Part shown: piece after piece, positions 9,270 through 18,244 of the stretch | Layout of the letters: each line of letters begins with the position of its first letter | Position numbering within the stretch: position 1 is the stretch's first letter | DNA from: Aestuariirhabdus sp049985285 | GTDB taxonomy: Bacteria > Pseudomonadota > Gammaproteobacteria > Pseudomonadales > Aestuariirhabdaceae | Direction of reading: 5' to 3' | Length of the DNA stretch: 64,000 bases | Assembly (NCBI RefSeq): GCF_049985285.1 | Contig: NZ_JBNIEU010000002.1 | Location: 1-64,000 of the forward strand | Position numbers and translations under genes: made by a program | Notes under the pieces: generated by a model | Database searches by the model: none | Told to the model about the DNA's origin: nothing | Seen by the model: only the letters and a program-made list of their open reading frames with translations

Positions 9270-10145
9270 ATGAAAAGATTGGGTTTTTTGGGTATTGGCT
9301 TAATGGGCTCCGAAATGGTGCCCCATTTGCTTAAGGCGGGCCACGAGGTATCGGTTTGGAATCGAACTCCAGCAAAGGCTACAGCGCTCGTGGAGCAGGG
9401 GGCCCGTTACTGTGCCACCATCGCCGAAGTGGTGGCGGGTGCCGATGTTCTCCTGTTGTGCCTTGGGGATACCGCAGCGGTCGAAAGTGTGGTGTTTGGC
9501 CCTCAGGGTATCTCGGCCCATGGTCATGCAGGACAACTGCTCTTGGACCTCTCCAGCATAGATCCCGAAAAAACTCGCCAGTTTTCTCGCCGCTTGCGTT
9601 CCGAATGCGGCATGGGGTGGGTGGACTGTCCCGTTTCTGGTGGTGTCGCGGGTGCTCGGGATGCATCATTGGTCATTATGGCGGGTGGCACCGACGAAGA
9701 GATCTGCAAGGCGGAGCCTGTACTAAAATGTATCGGGCAGCGACTGACCCATATGGGACCGGTGGGAAGTGGCCAACTGACCAAAGTCTGCAATCAGATG
9801 ATCGTTGGCTGCAACGCCATGGTTATTGCTGAAATGATCGCTCTCGCTCAGAGCGGGGGCGTTGACGCTAAGAAGATACCCCAGGCGTTAGCGGGGGGCT
9901 TTGCGGATTCGCGGCCTTTGCAGATATTGAGCCCGCAGATGGCCAGCCGCACTTTTGAACCGATCGCATGGCGTGTAAAAACCCTGGTGAAGGATCTGGA
10001 AACCGCTGTTAAGGTCTCGCGTGATGTTGGCAACTCGGCACCGATGAGTGAGACCGCAGCTCGGCTGATGGGAGCCCATGGCGCCGGGGGCTATGAGGAT
10101 AAGGACCTATCAACCCTGATCTGTATGCATCAGGAGAATAAATAG
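9270..10145 (+). CDS. 3-hydroxyisobutyrate dehydrogenase family oxidoreductase (tartronate semialdehyde reductase type)
   Basis: A 291-residue NAD(P)-dependent beta-hydroxyacid dehydrogenase. The N-terminal Rossmann motif is GFLGIGLMGSEM, the substrate motif is DCPVSGGVAGA, and the catalytic lysine lies in GSGQLTKVCNQMIVG, in order as in GarR/GlxR and MmsB. It lies 4 bases upstream of a hydroxypyruvate isomerase-like gene, which favours tartronate semialdehyde reductase (tartronate semialdehyde to glycerate) over 3-hydroxyisobutyrate dehydrogenase. No glyoxylate carboligase is nearby. The ATG at 9270 follows GGTGA; an ATG 18 bases earlier is also in frame. Substrate is inferred from context only. 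Confidence 0.85.
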   Translation: MKRLGFLGIGLMGSEMVPHLLKAGHEVSVWNRTPAKATALVEQGARYCATIAEVVAGADVLLLCLGDTAAVESVVFGPQGISAHGHAGQLLLDLSSIDPEKTRQFSRRLRSECGMGWVDCPVSGGVAGARDASLVIMAGGTDEEICKAEPVLKCIGQRLTHMGPVGSGQLTKVCNQMIVGCNAMVIAEMIALAQSGGVDAKKIPQALAGGFADSRPLQILSPQMASRTFEPIAWRVKTLVKDLETAVKVSRDVGNSAPMSETAARLMGAHGAGGYEDKDLSTLICMHQENK

Positions 10146-10149
10146 AGCG

Positions 10150-10920
10150 ATGCCAACGTTTTGTGCCAATATCAGCCTGTTGTACACCGAGGTGCCTCTT
10201 GAGGCTCGCTTGAAGTTAGCGCGGGCAGATGGTTTTGATGGCTTCGAGGTTCAGTTCCCCTACGCTATCGACGCGCTCGCATGGCGGCAGCAGATGGATG
10301 AACTTGGCATGACCTGTGTGCTGTTTAATGTCGATGCCGGAGATCTATTGCAAGGTGGGGAGGGGGTTGCCTCTGTTCCGGGGCGTAGAGAGCAGTTTCG
10401 TTTTGCGGTTGAACAGGCTCTGGGCTACGCGCACCTGCTAGCCCCGTCGGTCATTAATGTATTGCCAGGACGGTGCGTTAAGCCTGAAGATCGCGATATT
10501 TATATCCAGACTCTGGTGGACAACCTGGCCTATGCCGCTGCGCAGTTTTACCCGTTGGGTATTACCACCTGTGTGGAGGCGATCAATACGACAGACATGC
10601 CCGATTTTCTGATTCACACTACCGAGCAGATGGTTGAGGTACTAACAAGGTTGGACCACCCTGGCGTCAAAATGCAGTACGACCTATACCACATGGCAAC
10701 CATGAACCAGTCGATTCGGGAGGACCTGAGGCATTATGCAGGCCAGATCGGGCATATTCAGTTTGCCGACCTGCCTGGGCGGGGGGAGCCCGGAAGTGGA
10801 ACCTTGGACCTGTGCGCCTATTTTTCGCAGATCGATCGGTGTGGTTATGAGGGGTGGGTAGGCGCTGAATATCGACCTACCCGGGAGACTTCCAAGACTT
10901 TGGAGTGGATGCAACCCTAG
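10150..10920 (+). CDS. hyi: Hydroxypyruvate isomerase family protein (TIM barrel)
   Basis: A 256-residue xylose isomerase-like TIM barrel of the Hyi/OtnI group. Metal and substrate residues appear in TTCVEAINTTDMPDF, KMQYDLYHMATMN, IGHIQFADLPGRGEPGSG and WVGAEYRPT. Hyi interconverts hydroxypyruvate and tartronate semialdehyde; together with the reductase 4 bases upstream it would form a glycerate-producing pair in one operon. The related OtnI acts on 2-oxo-tetronate and cannot be excluded. Length is normal (E. coli Hyi has 258 residues). Confidence 0.85.
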   Translation: MPTFCANISLLYTEVPLEARLKLARADGFDGFEVQFPYAIDALAWRQQMDELGMTCVLFNVDAGDLLQGGEGVASVPGRREQFRFAVEQALGYAHLLAPSVINVLPGRCVKPEDRDIYIQTLVDNLAYAAAQFYPLGITTCVEAINTTDMPDFLIHTTEQMVEVLTRLDHPGVKMQYDLYHMATMNQSIREDLRHYAGQIGHIQFADLPGRGEPGSGTLDLCAYFSQIDRCGYEGWVGAEYRPTRETSKTLEWMQP

Positions 10921-10994
10921 CGCCTTCCCTTGTTTATGCCGGCTGACTAAGGGGCTGCTAAACTCAATGGATACTTCCGCCTGGAGGTGAACCA

Positions 10995-11219
10995 ATGGGT
11001 ACCCTCAAACGCCTGCTTCAATACGCAGAGATACAGACCCTCTGCGCGGCGGTCTTTTTCCTGGCCACCAGCTGGATCTTCTTTACCGATGCTGTGACGC
11101 CCAGTGGTTTTCGGGGTGGTGTGCTGTTAGCGCTCTGGGCTGCGGCTCTGGTAGTGCTATCGTGTCTCGGCTGGGCGTCAGCAGGGGGCTCGGGTGGCAA
11201 TGAGCCTCCGAGGCCATAG
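10995..11219 (+). CDS. Small two-helix membrane protein upstream of SLC5 kinase
   Basis: A 74-residue protein with two hydrophobic helices (AAVFFLATSWIFF and GVLLALWAAALVVLSCLGW) joined by a short loop, ending in a polar glycine-rich tail. I do not recognise a family. It has a good ribosome-binding site (GGAGGTGA before the ATG), and its stop codon is three bases before the kinase start, so the two are probably translationally coupled. The arrangement recalls the small cbrX frame placed before cbrA in Pseudomonas. It may be an accessory subunit of the kinase transporter domain; that is inference. Confidence 0.75.
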   Translation: MGTLKRLLQYAEIQTLCAAVFFLATSWIFFTDAVTPSGFRGGVLLALWAAALVVLSCLGWASAGGSGGNEPPRP

Positions 11220-11222
11220 GGT

Positions 11223-14168
11223 ATGTTTCACATCGGCACCGTTGTGTTGGTTATGCTGGCCTATGTCGCCCTGCTTTTTTGGGTCGCTCGCTGGGCCGAA
11301 GGCGAGAGTGCCCTGGCGGTCAGGGTGCGCACATCTTCCTGGGTATACAGCCTGTCGCTGGCGGTATTTTGTACTTCCTGGACTTTTTACGGAAGTGTAG
11401 GGCTGGCGGCGAATCAGGGCGTGCTGTTCCTTTCCCTCTATCTGGGGGCGACCATGGCGATGTTCTTTGCCTGGGGCGTGCTGCGGAAGTTGGTGCGGAC
11501 GAAAGACATTTACCGTGTCACCAGCATCGCAGATTTTATCTCTATCCGTTACAACAAATCCCCAGTGCTGGCCGCGTTGGTCACTTTGATGTGCCTGTTC
11601 GGTATTACCCCTTATATCTCCTTGCAGCTCAAAGCCGTCATAGGGAGCATGCAGATGCTGCTGGTTGCCGATGGGTCCGGCACCTTGAGTCAGTGGGTTG
11701 CCAGTCAGGTTGATCTTTTACTAGTGGCGTTGATGGTTGTGTTTACAATTTTATTTGGGGTGCGTCATCTTGACCCGACTGAGCGCCATCCCGGTATGAT
11801 GGTGGCCCTGGCGCTGGAAAGCGTGATCAAGCTGGTTGCATTTCTGGTGGCGGGCATTTTCATCTGTTACGTCTTGTTTGACGGAGTAGGGGATCTTTTT
11901 TTACAGGTAGACCAGCAAAAACTAATGCAGCCTCACTTGCAAGTTTTTTCGGAGGCGCCCTCCTACGCACGCTGGTGCTCGATTATGTTGCTGGGATTTT
12001 TTGGGGTTTTGTTACTGCCGCGCCAGTTTCATGTGGCGGTCGTGGAAAACTCTAACGAGAGCCATATCGCCAAAGCCCAATGGTTGTTTCCACTGTATTT
12101 GTTGTTGATTAATATTTTTGTAATACCCATAGCAATGGCCGGTTTGCTGTCGGGCTATCTGCCGTTGCAGGCCGATGGCTTTGTCTTGCAGTTACCGCTG
12201 GATGCCGGAGCTGGGTTTGTTTCTATGCTGGTTTTTGTGGGAGGTTTTTCTGCGGCAACGGGCATGATTATGATCAGCGCCATGACACTGTCTACAATGA
12301 GTACGAATCATCTTTTATTGCCGATTATCGAGCAGTTTTCAGTGTTGCAGCCATTGCGGCGCTATCTGCTTCAGTTTCGTTGGTTGGTGGTCTTGCTGTT
12401 GATGCTGGCAGCCTATAATTACTATCTTGATATTGGCGAATCTTACCTGTTGGTGAATATTGGCCTGATCTCCTTTGTCGCGGTGTTGCAATTTGCCCCG
12501 GCCGTTTTTCTAGGGCTGTTTTGGCACAGGGGGAATTCGTCGGGGGCGGCGGCAGGTTTGATGGCGGGCTTTCTCGTCTGGGCTTACACCCTGATGCTGC
12601 CAGCATTTGCACGTAGTGGTTGGGTCGCTGATAGTATTTTGAATGAGGGGCTGTTTGGTTTTTTTTGGCTACGCCCGGAGAACCTGTTCGGCGTCACGCT
12701 CGGAGACAATCTTACCCATGCGATACTGTTCAGTCTGGCTGCAAATCTAACCAGCTATATTTTGGTGTCCCTGTCGTGCGAGACCGATCCCGAAGAGCAG
12801 TTTGTTGGTGATGAAATTATATCTATACTGAATGATGCATCGTTGGATGAGTCTATGATCGATGTGTCTGCGGAGGTGGATCTCGCAGAAAAGCAGCAGG
12901 TACTGATGAGCGTATTTCTTCGTTACTTGCAACCTGGGCAGGCGGATATGATGCTACGCCGCTGTCTACAGGAGAGCGAACTATCCCACAAGCCGAACAT
13001 TACAATCGTTGAATTAGCACGACTTGAGCGCGTGGCGACCAATACCCTTTCCGGATCAATTGGTGCAGCTGCAGCTCATCAGGCGGTTCGCCACAGCGGG
13101 CTATTTACCCCCCGGCAAACCGATGAGTTATCCGGCCTCTACTCCCATATGTTGGCACAGTTACACCTTTCCCCAGCGGAGCTGCGCGCGAAAATAGACC
13201 ACTATCGAATACAGGAGCAACTATTAGCCGACCATGCCCAGCAACAAAAATTTTCTATTGAGCGCCTACAGCAAGAGGTTGGGCAACGTGAACATGCCGA
13301 ACAGCAATTGACCCAGTTAAACGAGGAGTTGGAAGAGCGGGTATCCTTGCGCACCCGTGATCTGGAAACGGCGAACAGCAACCTGAAACAAACCCTTGAG
13401 CAATTGCAGGAGACACAGTTTCAGCTCGTTGAGCGCGATAAAATGGCGGCCTTGGGTGGCTTGGTCGCCGGTGTGGCCCATGAGGTAAATACGCCCATCG
13501 GCATCAGTATCACGGCCATTACTCATCTGCTCGATGTGGGGGACAAGTTTTATGACCTGTACCAAAAGGGAGAGCTTAAAAAGAGTGATTTTGACAAATT
13601 CTTTTTGGTGTTTTCAGAAAGCTCTCACATTATCAATAACAACGTGCAGCGCGCTGCGGATCTTGTAAAAAGTTTCAAGCAGGTGGCTGTGGACCAGATT
13701 AGTGAGCAGAAACGCCGCTTCAACTGTCGCCAGTATATCGAGGAGGTGTTGTTATCACTGCGACCTCAGATAAAGAAAACTTCACACAGGGTCGACCTTC
13801 TGTGTGACGATAAATTGGAGATCAACAGCTATCCAGGGGTGATCTCCCAAATACTCACAAACCTGGTGATGAACTCGCTGCTGCATGCTTTCGAACCCGA
13901 CGAAAGCGGCTCGCTGGTGATTACCGTGACGCATTTTGAGGGTGAGGTCCAGCTCACCTATTCTGATGACGGCCGAGGCATGAGCGAGCAGGATCGCCAG
14001 CATATATTTGACCCCTTTTTCACCTCTAAACGATCACAGGGGGGCAGTGGCCTCGGTGCTCATATTGTGTATAACCTGGTGACCCAGCAACTGAACGGCA
14101 CCATCCACTGTTACAGTGATCCAGGGGAGGGGGTGAGCTACCACATTATTTTCCCGGAGATGCCGTAG
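11223..14168 (+). CDS. SLC5/STAC-domain sensor histidine kinase (CbrA-like architecture)
   Basis: A 981-residue inner-membrane sensor kinase. Residues 1 to about 510 form a sodium:solute symporter (SLC5) domain with about 13 hydrophobic helices. A STAC-like region follows (about 530-650, ELARLERVATNTLSGSIGAA). A coiled coil (about 660-735) replaces the PAS domain of CbrA. The phosphoacceptor histidine is H753 in AHEVNTPIGIS, and the ATPase domain has N884, DDGRGMS and GGSGLGAHIV. Such proteins couple solute sensing or uptake to phosphorelay. The stop overlaps the convergent HD-GYP regulator gene by 23 bases; no other response regulator is nearby, so that protein is the likely partner. The ligand is unknown. 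Confidence 0.92.
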   Translation: MFHIGTVVLVMLAYVALLFWVARWAEGESALAVRVRTSSWVYSLSLAVFCTSWTFYGSVGLAANQGVLFLSLYLGATMAMFFAWGVLRKLVRTKDIYRVTSIADFISIRYNKSPVLAALVTLMCLFGITPYISLQLKAVIGSMQMLLVADGSGTLSQWVASQVDLLLVALMVVFTILFGVRHLDPTERHPGMMVALALESVIKLVAFLVAGIFICYVLFDGVGDLFLQVDQQKLMQPHLQVFSEAPSYARWCSIMLLGFFGVLLLPRQFHVAVVENSNESHIAKAQWLFPLYLLLINIFVIPIAMAGLLSGYLPLQADGFVLQLPLDAGAGFVSMLVFVGGFSAATGMIMISAMTLSTMSTNHLLLPIIEQFSVLQPLRRYLLQFRWLVVLLLMLAAYNYYLDIGESYLLVNIGLISFVAVLQFAPAVFLGLFWHRGNSSGAAAGLMAGFLVWAYTLMLPAFARSGWVADSILNEGLFGFFWLRPENLFGVTLGDNLTHAILFSLAANLTSYILVSLSCETDPEEQFVGDEIISILNDASLDESMIDVSAEVDLAEKQQVLMSVFLRYLQPGQADMMLRRCLQESELSHKPNITIVELARLERVATNTLSGSIGAAAAHQAVRHSGLFTPRQTDELSGLYSHMLAQLHLSPAELRAKIDHYRIQEQLLADHAQQQKFSIERLQQEVGQREHAEQQLTQLNEELEERVSLRTRDLETANSNLKQTLEQLQETQFQLVERDKMAALGGLVAGVAHEVNTPIGISITAITHLLDVGDKFYDLYQKGELKKSDFDKFFLVFSESSHIINNNVQRAADLVKSFKQVAVDQISEQKRRFNCRQYIEEVLLSLRPQIKKTSHRVDLLCDDKLEINSYPGVISQILTNLVMNSLLHAFEPDESGSLVITVTHFEGEVQLTYSDDGRGMSEQDRQHIFDPFFTSKRSQGGSGLGAHIVYNLVTQQLNGTIHCYSDPGEGVSYHIIFPEMP

Positions 14169-15750
14169 GGACGGGTGTCGGGGATGCGCGATCCTGATAG
14201 CGATCGCGAATATAGAGGATCTGGTCCAGGTTCTCAAACAGGAGGTCCACCAGTGTCGGGTCGAACTGTTTTCCGCGCTCCCGTTTGAACAGGTCCAGTA
14301 CGTCCTCCAATTTCCAGGCAGGTTTGTAGCACCGGGTGCTGGCAAGGGCGTCAAACACATCGGCTACTGCGGTGATTCGGCCCGCGATATGGATCTCCTC
14401 CTGCTTGAGGGCGTTCGGATAGCCATTGCCATTCCAGTGTTCATGGTGCTGCTGGGCGATGATAGACGCCATCTGAAGAATCGGTCGGTGTGACGTCCGT
14501 AGCATTTCGTAACCGATTCCGACATGGCGCTGCATCACTTCCCACTCATCGGCCGAGTGGCGCGCCGGCTTGTTGAGAACTGCATCGGGGATACCGATTT
14601 TACCGAGGTCATGGAGTGGGGATGCAGATTTGATGATATCGGCCTCGGCGTCACTCAGGCCTGCTTTAAGCGCCAGCAGGTGGGAAATCTCCGCCACACG
14701 CTTGACATGGTTGCCGGTTTCCTTGGAACGGGATTCCACCGCTTCGCCAAGCATGTAAACGGTCTCTTGTTGAGTCTGTTCGAGTTCATCCTTGAGGTGG
14801 GTGTTTTCAAACGCGATCGAGACATTGGCGCAAAATATCTCTATGAGTTGGCGATCGAGACCATTCAGTTTGCCGAAATTCGAGATGAACAGCAGGTGTT
14901 CCTGACCGCTTCGAGTTTCAAAGTAGGCCACCATGTGGTCATCGAAGTACTGGTTGCAGCGCTCCTGTGTAGCGGTCTCCAGTGTTTGGTAGACCTGTTC
15001 GGGGAGTTCGTCATGACAGTTATGCTGGCCAATGAGGGGCTCGTAACTGCCGGTTCCGGCTAACACGTGGTAGCCATTGCCTTCGCGGGTGGCGGCAAAT
15101 CCGCTCGATACCTTGAAGTACGCGGCATGTTCACTGAGATCCAGTAGAGAGGTAAGCTGCAGCAGGACGGCCGAGGTAAAGCGCTGTAGCGAGGTGATTT
15201 CGAATATGTGCGCAGAGGCGTGAATGACCTGTTCGAGCCCCTTGCGGCTGGCTTCCAGGGCGATGATGTCGCGGTAAGAGCGCAAGGTCGAGTACATCAG
15301 GGTTCTTAATTTGGTCGCGGTCAGCTCCGTCTTGTCCTTGTAGTCATTGATGTCATAGTCAGAGATGACGGTCTCTTCAGGCGCCTGCCCAGGTTGCCCT
15401 GTGCGCAGCACCAGACGGATACTGGAGTTGGCCATTTCGCTGCGAATGATTTTTATCAGGTCCAGGCCGGCATGGTCTGTCTCCATCACGACATCCACCA
15501 GGGCTACGGCGGTATCGGGGTGCAGCTCCAGTTTTTCGCGGGCTTCCTGCGCCGAATAGGCGCTAATAATCTCCAGCTTGCGGCCACCGAACAGGTAATC
15601 CGATAGTACCAGCCGGGTGACGCTATGAATCTCCTCCTCGTCGTCGACCACCAAAATCTTCCAGCTTGGCAGCTCAGCAAGGGGCGAGGCGACGCCCTGC
15701 TCGTTGTCGGGAAGCTCGTCAGCGAATAGAAAGTTGGAGGTATCGTTCAT
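14146..15750 (-). CDS. Response regulator with REC, DUF3369 and HD-GYP domains
   Basis: A 534-residue cytoplasmic regulator. The receiver domain (about 30-150) has the acidic pair in ILVVDDEEE and the likely phosphoacceptor aspartate D86 in ALVDVVME. A DUF3369 sensor-like domain (about 155-315) follows, then an HD-GYP domain (about 330-505) with LHDLGKIGIP, AQQHHEHWNGNGYP and AGRITAVADVFDAL, which are the metal and signature residues of cyclic di-GMP phosphodiesterases. It probably degrades c-di-GMP in response to the convergently encoded SLC5 kinase. I chose the ATG at 15750; an in-frame ATG at 15789 adds 13 hydrophobic residues that do not fit a receiver domain. The last 23 bases overlap the kinase 3' end. 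Confidence 0.92.
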   Translation of the reverse strand: MNDTSNFLFADELPDNEQGVASPLAELPSWKILVVDDEEEIHSVTRLVLSDYLFGGRKLEIISAYSAQEAREKLELHPDTAVALVDVVMETDHAGLDLIKIIRSEMANSSIRLVLRTGQPGQAPEETVISDYDINDYKDKTELTATKLRTLMYSTLRSYRDIIALEASRKGLEQVIHASAHIFEITSLQRFTSAVLLQLTSLLDLSEHAAYFKVSSGFAATREGNGYHVLAGTGSYEPLIGQHNCHDELPEQVYQTLETATQERCNQYFDDHMVAYFETRSGQEHLLFISNFGKLNGLDRQLIEIFCANVSIAFENTHLKDELEQTQQETVYMLGEAVESRSKETGNHVKRVAEISHLLALKAGLSDAEADIIKSASPLHDLGKIGIPDAVLNKPARHSADEWEVMQRHVGIGYEMLRTSHRPILQMASIIAQQHHEHWNGNGYPNALKQEEIHIAGRITAVADVFDALASTRCYKPAWKLEDVLDLFKRERGKQFDPTLVDLLFENLDQILYIRDRYQDRASPTPVPTASPGK

Positions 15751-15894
15751 TATCAGGATCGCCCTCACCAGAGGATACAACGGAAGCATCTTTCGTTAGT
15801 TTAGACGAGAATGTTGGGCGGTGGCCCACAGTGAGCTCCTGTATCGACCTGGCCGAAAGGCTTTTTGGAACGATAGGTGATTATGGAGTGGCGA

Positions 15895-16782
15895 TCAGCC
15901 CTCCAGGCGTTTCTGGATCTCACCCAGTACGCCCCATTTACTGCGGCACCATTGGGGCGCTAGAAGATAGTCGGGCGTGCCGGACCCGTGTAGTCGATGG
16001 AAAATGAGTTCGGGAGGGGCGCGACGAACAATTTCGGCAACCGTGTCACAATACTCCTCCATCGAGAGTTCGGTGATCTCGCCCTGTTTCCATTGACGTG
16101 CTATCTGGGTGCCTTTGACGATATGCAGCGGGTGCACCTTGATCGAGTCGACCCCCAGTTCCAATACCCGCGCGAAGCTATCCAGCGCATCGTCCCCACG
16201 CTCTCCGGGCAAGCCAATAATCAAGTGGGTACACAGCTGCAGGTTGCGGGCCTGGGCGCGGCTCACGGCGTCTCGGTAAGCATTAAAGTCGTGACCACGG
16301 TTGATGGTGGCAAGCGTGGTGTCGTTAGCCGATTGCAGGCCGAGCTCAAGCCACACCTCCTTGCCCTGCTGCTGGTAATCGGCCAATAGGTCAAGCACAG
16401 GGTCGGGCACACAGTCGGGTCGGGTACCCACCGCCAGGCCGATCACCTGATCGCATGCCAAGGCTTCATCATAAAGGGATTTTAGGCGGTCCAGCTCGCC
16501 GTAGGTGTTGCTGTAGGCCTGGAAGTAGGCCAGAAATTTACGCGCTCCGGTCAGCTGTCCGACGCGCTCACGCCCGTGCTCGATCTGTTCGCGCACCGTG
16601 CCATGGCGTGTGGTTGCTGGGCTAAATGAGCTGACGTTGCAAAAGGTACAGCCGCCAATGCCACGGCTACCGTCGCGATTAGGACAGCTGAACTCGGCGT
16701 TCACCGATAGCTTGTACACTTTCTCGCCGTGCTTGCGCTGCATGGCTTGGCCGAAGGTGGTAACGTAGCGTGTGAGATCCAT
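15895..16782 (-). CDS. Radical SAM protein of the YhcC family (TIGR01212)
   Basis: A 295-residue radical SAM protein. The N-terminal cysteines in SCPNRDG and GGCTFCN form the 4Fe-4S site in the spaced arrangement typical of YhcC. The GLAVGTRPDCVPD, LELGLQSAND and HLIIGLPGE motifs and the C-terminal FHRLHGSG also match the family. The substrate is not known; related proteins act in tRNA or oxidative-stress contexts. It is a single gene between the HD-GYP regulator (same strand) and the divergent DUF523 gene. The start at 16782 (MDLTRYVTTFG) matches the usual N-terminus. Confidence 0.92.
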   Translation of the reverse strand: MDLTRYVTTFGQAMQRKHGEKVYKLSVNAEFSCPNRDGSRGIGGCTFCNVSSFSPATTRHGTVREQIEHGRERVGQLTGARKFLAYFQAYSNTYGELDRLKSLYDEALACDQVIGLAVGTRPDCVPDPVLDLLADYQQQGKEVWLELGLQSANDTTLATINRGHDFNAYRDAVSRAQARNLQLCTHLIIGLPGERGDDALDSFARVLELGVDSIKVHPLHIVKGTQIARQWKQGEITELSMEEYCDTVAEIVRRAPPELIFHRLHGSGTPDYLLAPQWCRSKWGVLGEIQKRLEG

Positions 16783-16921
16783 GGTGTGGGGCAGTGTCTG
16801 AAATGGGGCGGCTATAGTAATGCGAAGGCCCGTGTCGGACTAGCAGTGGGCTCCATCCCCGGGGATGAGTTGACTAACCCTTGATCTGGATCATCCGATT
16901 TGCGACCACTTCGAGTCTGCC

Positions 16922-17422
16922 ATGGAAAAAATATTGGTGAGCGCCTGCCTGCTTGGCCAGCGAGTGCGATATAGGGGCGATGGTTTTGCTCCTGCAGAAC
17001 GACTTTCCCGTTGGCATAGCGAGGGCCGGCTCATGCTGCTGTGCCCTGAGGTTGTGGCTGGCCTTGGTGTGCCACGCCCTGCGGCAGAGATTGTTGGGGG
17101 GCAGGGTCGAGCGGTACTGGAGCGGGAGGCTCGGGTCGTGACGCAGGCTGGTGCTGATCTCACCGATGTGTTTATTCGAGGAGCCGACGCCGCCCTGGCT
17201 TTGTGCCGGCGCGAAGGGATTCGAATGGCGGTGATGAAGGCCCGCAGCCCATCCTGTGGCAATCGACAAAGCTACGATGGCTCGTTTCGAGGCGTAAGGG
17301 TGTCTGGGGAGGGGGTTGCGGCAGCGTTGTTACAGCGTGAGGGTATTCGCGTATTCAATGAACTCGAACTGGAGTTAGCCGCAGAATATCTGGCTCAGAT
17401 AACTTCGGACTGCCGGCGTTAG
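16922..17422 (+). CDS. DUF523 family protein (TudS-type desulfurase)
   Basis: A 166-residue DUF523 protein. The three conserved cysteines expected to bind the Fe-S cluster are in SACLLGQ (near residue 9), LLCPEVVAGLGVPRP (near 41) and KARSPSCGN (near 112). Characterised members such as TudS remove sulfur from 2-thiouracil. About a third longer DUF523-DUF1722 fusions exist in other bacteria; this one is the single-domain form. It stands alone with its own promoter region, divergent from the YhcC-like gene. A weak hairpin (CCCGTTTACGGG near 17426, then TTGTTTTT) may terminate it. Confidence 0.85.
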   Translation: MEKILVSACLLGQRVRYRGDGFAPAERLSRWHSEGRLMLLCPEVVAGLGVPRPAAEIVGGQGRAVLEREARVVTQAGADLTDVFIRGADAALALCRREGIRMAVMKARSPSCGNRQSYDGSFRGVRVSGEGVAAALLQREGIRVFNELELELAAEYLAQITSDCRR

Positions 17423-17521
17423 GAGCCCGTTTACGGGTGTCTTGTTTTTCGAATTGAGACCATCTCCTCAATCTGGTGTCAAGCCTTGTGCAGCGGATCT
17501 TCAAATGTGCTAAGCGCGTCA

Positions 17522-17550
17522 GTGACCCGCGCACGTGGCTGGTATATGAT
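17522..17550 (+). promoter_or_regulatory. Putative sigma-70 promoter of the cytochrome c4 gene
   Basis: GTGACC (4 of 6 matches to TTGACA) and TATGAT (5 of 6 to TATAAT) are separated by exactly 17 bases, about 65 bases before the cytochrome start codon. Confidence 0.55.
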
Positions 17551-17613
17551 AGCGCCGATTTAGCATAGGGTATGGCTGAAGGCCAGTGCCGCTAGTAACG
17601 TGAGGATATCCGG

Positions 17614-18240
17614 ATGAAGTACATTGTTTTGCTGCTGTTGTTGACGGCGCCGTTGGCCCAGGCCGAAACCGTCGTGCAGTTGATGAACAAGCTCAATGCG
17701 ATTCAAAATGACCCCAAGCAATATGAAGAGGCCCTGTACCGAGCAGAGCAGCGTTCGGTGCTGTGCGGCCATTGTCACGGTGCCGATGGAAACAGCAAGC
17801 GAGATCACATTCCGAATCTGGCTTCCCAGCGTGCGGAGTACCTGCTGACGCAATTTGAACTGTTCGGAAACGGTAAGCGCCACGACTATGTAATGAGCAA
17901 ACTGGCAGAAACCCTCAGTGAGCAGGAGCGGGTTGACGTAGCGATCTTCTTCTCCCACCAGCCGGTGAAACAGCGTCCCACCAACGCCTCTGCTCCCCTG
18001 CTGAGCAAGGGGAAAAATATCTTCGGCAATACCTGTGTGATTTGCCACGGAGTCGACGCTTACGGCAAGGATCTGCAGCCTCGTTTAGCGGGTCAGCCTG
18101 TGCAGTATCTCGTGAGTACCTTACAGACCTTCCGCGACGACCCCAGTGTGCGTCCCCCGTCGGCGATGCACGGTGTTGCTGCCAAACTCAGCGATGGTGA
18201 TATCTCTGCCTTGGCCGCGTATCTCTCCAGCCTGCCCTAG
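17614..18240 (+). CDS. Di-haem cytochrome c4
   Basis: A 208-residue periplasmic c-type cytochrome. A signal peptide (LLLLLTAPLAQAET) precedes two haem domains with binding sites CGHCH (near residue 51) and CVICH (near 143). Each domain has a downstream methionine that can act as the sixth ligand (YVMSKLAETLS and SAMHGVAAKLSDGD). Length and internal duplication match cytochrome c4, an electron carrier to terminal oxidases. The next gene starts four bases after the stop codon and may be co-transcribed. Confidence 0.94.
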   Translation: MKYIVLLLLLTAPLAQAETVVQLMNKLNAIQNDPKQYEEALYRAEQRSVLCGHCHGADGNSKRDHIPNLASQRAEYLLTQFELFGNGKRHDYVMSKLAETLSEQERVDVAIFFSHQPVKQRPTNASAPLLSKGKNIFGNTCVICHGVDAYGKDLQPRLAGQPVQYLVSTLQTFRDDPSVRPPSAMHGVAAKLSDGDISALAAYLSSLP

Positions 18241-18244
18241 GGTT

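Noticed and set aside
16875..16900. Sequence CCCTTGATCTGGATCAT resembling part of the TPP riboswitch
   Set aside because: The other conserved part (CTGAGA with its stems) is missing, and the downstream gene is a DUF523 protein, not a thiamine gene.
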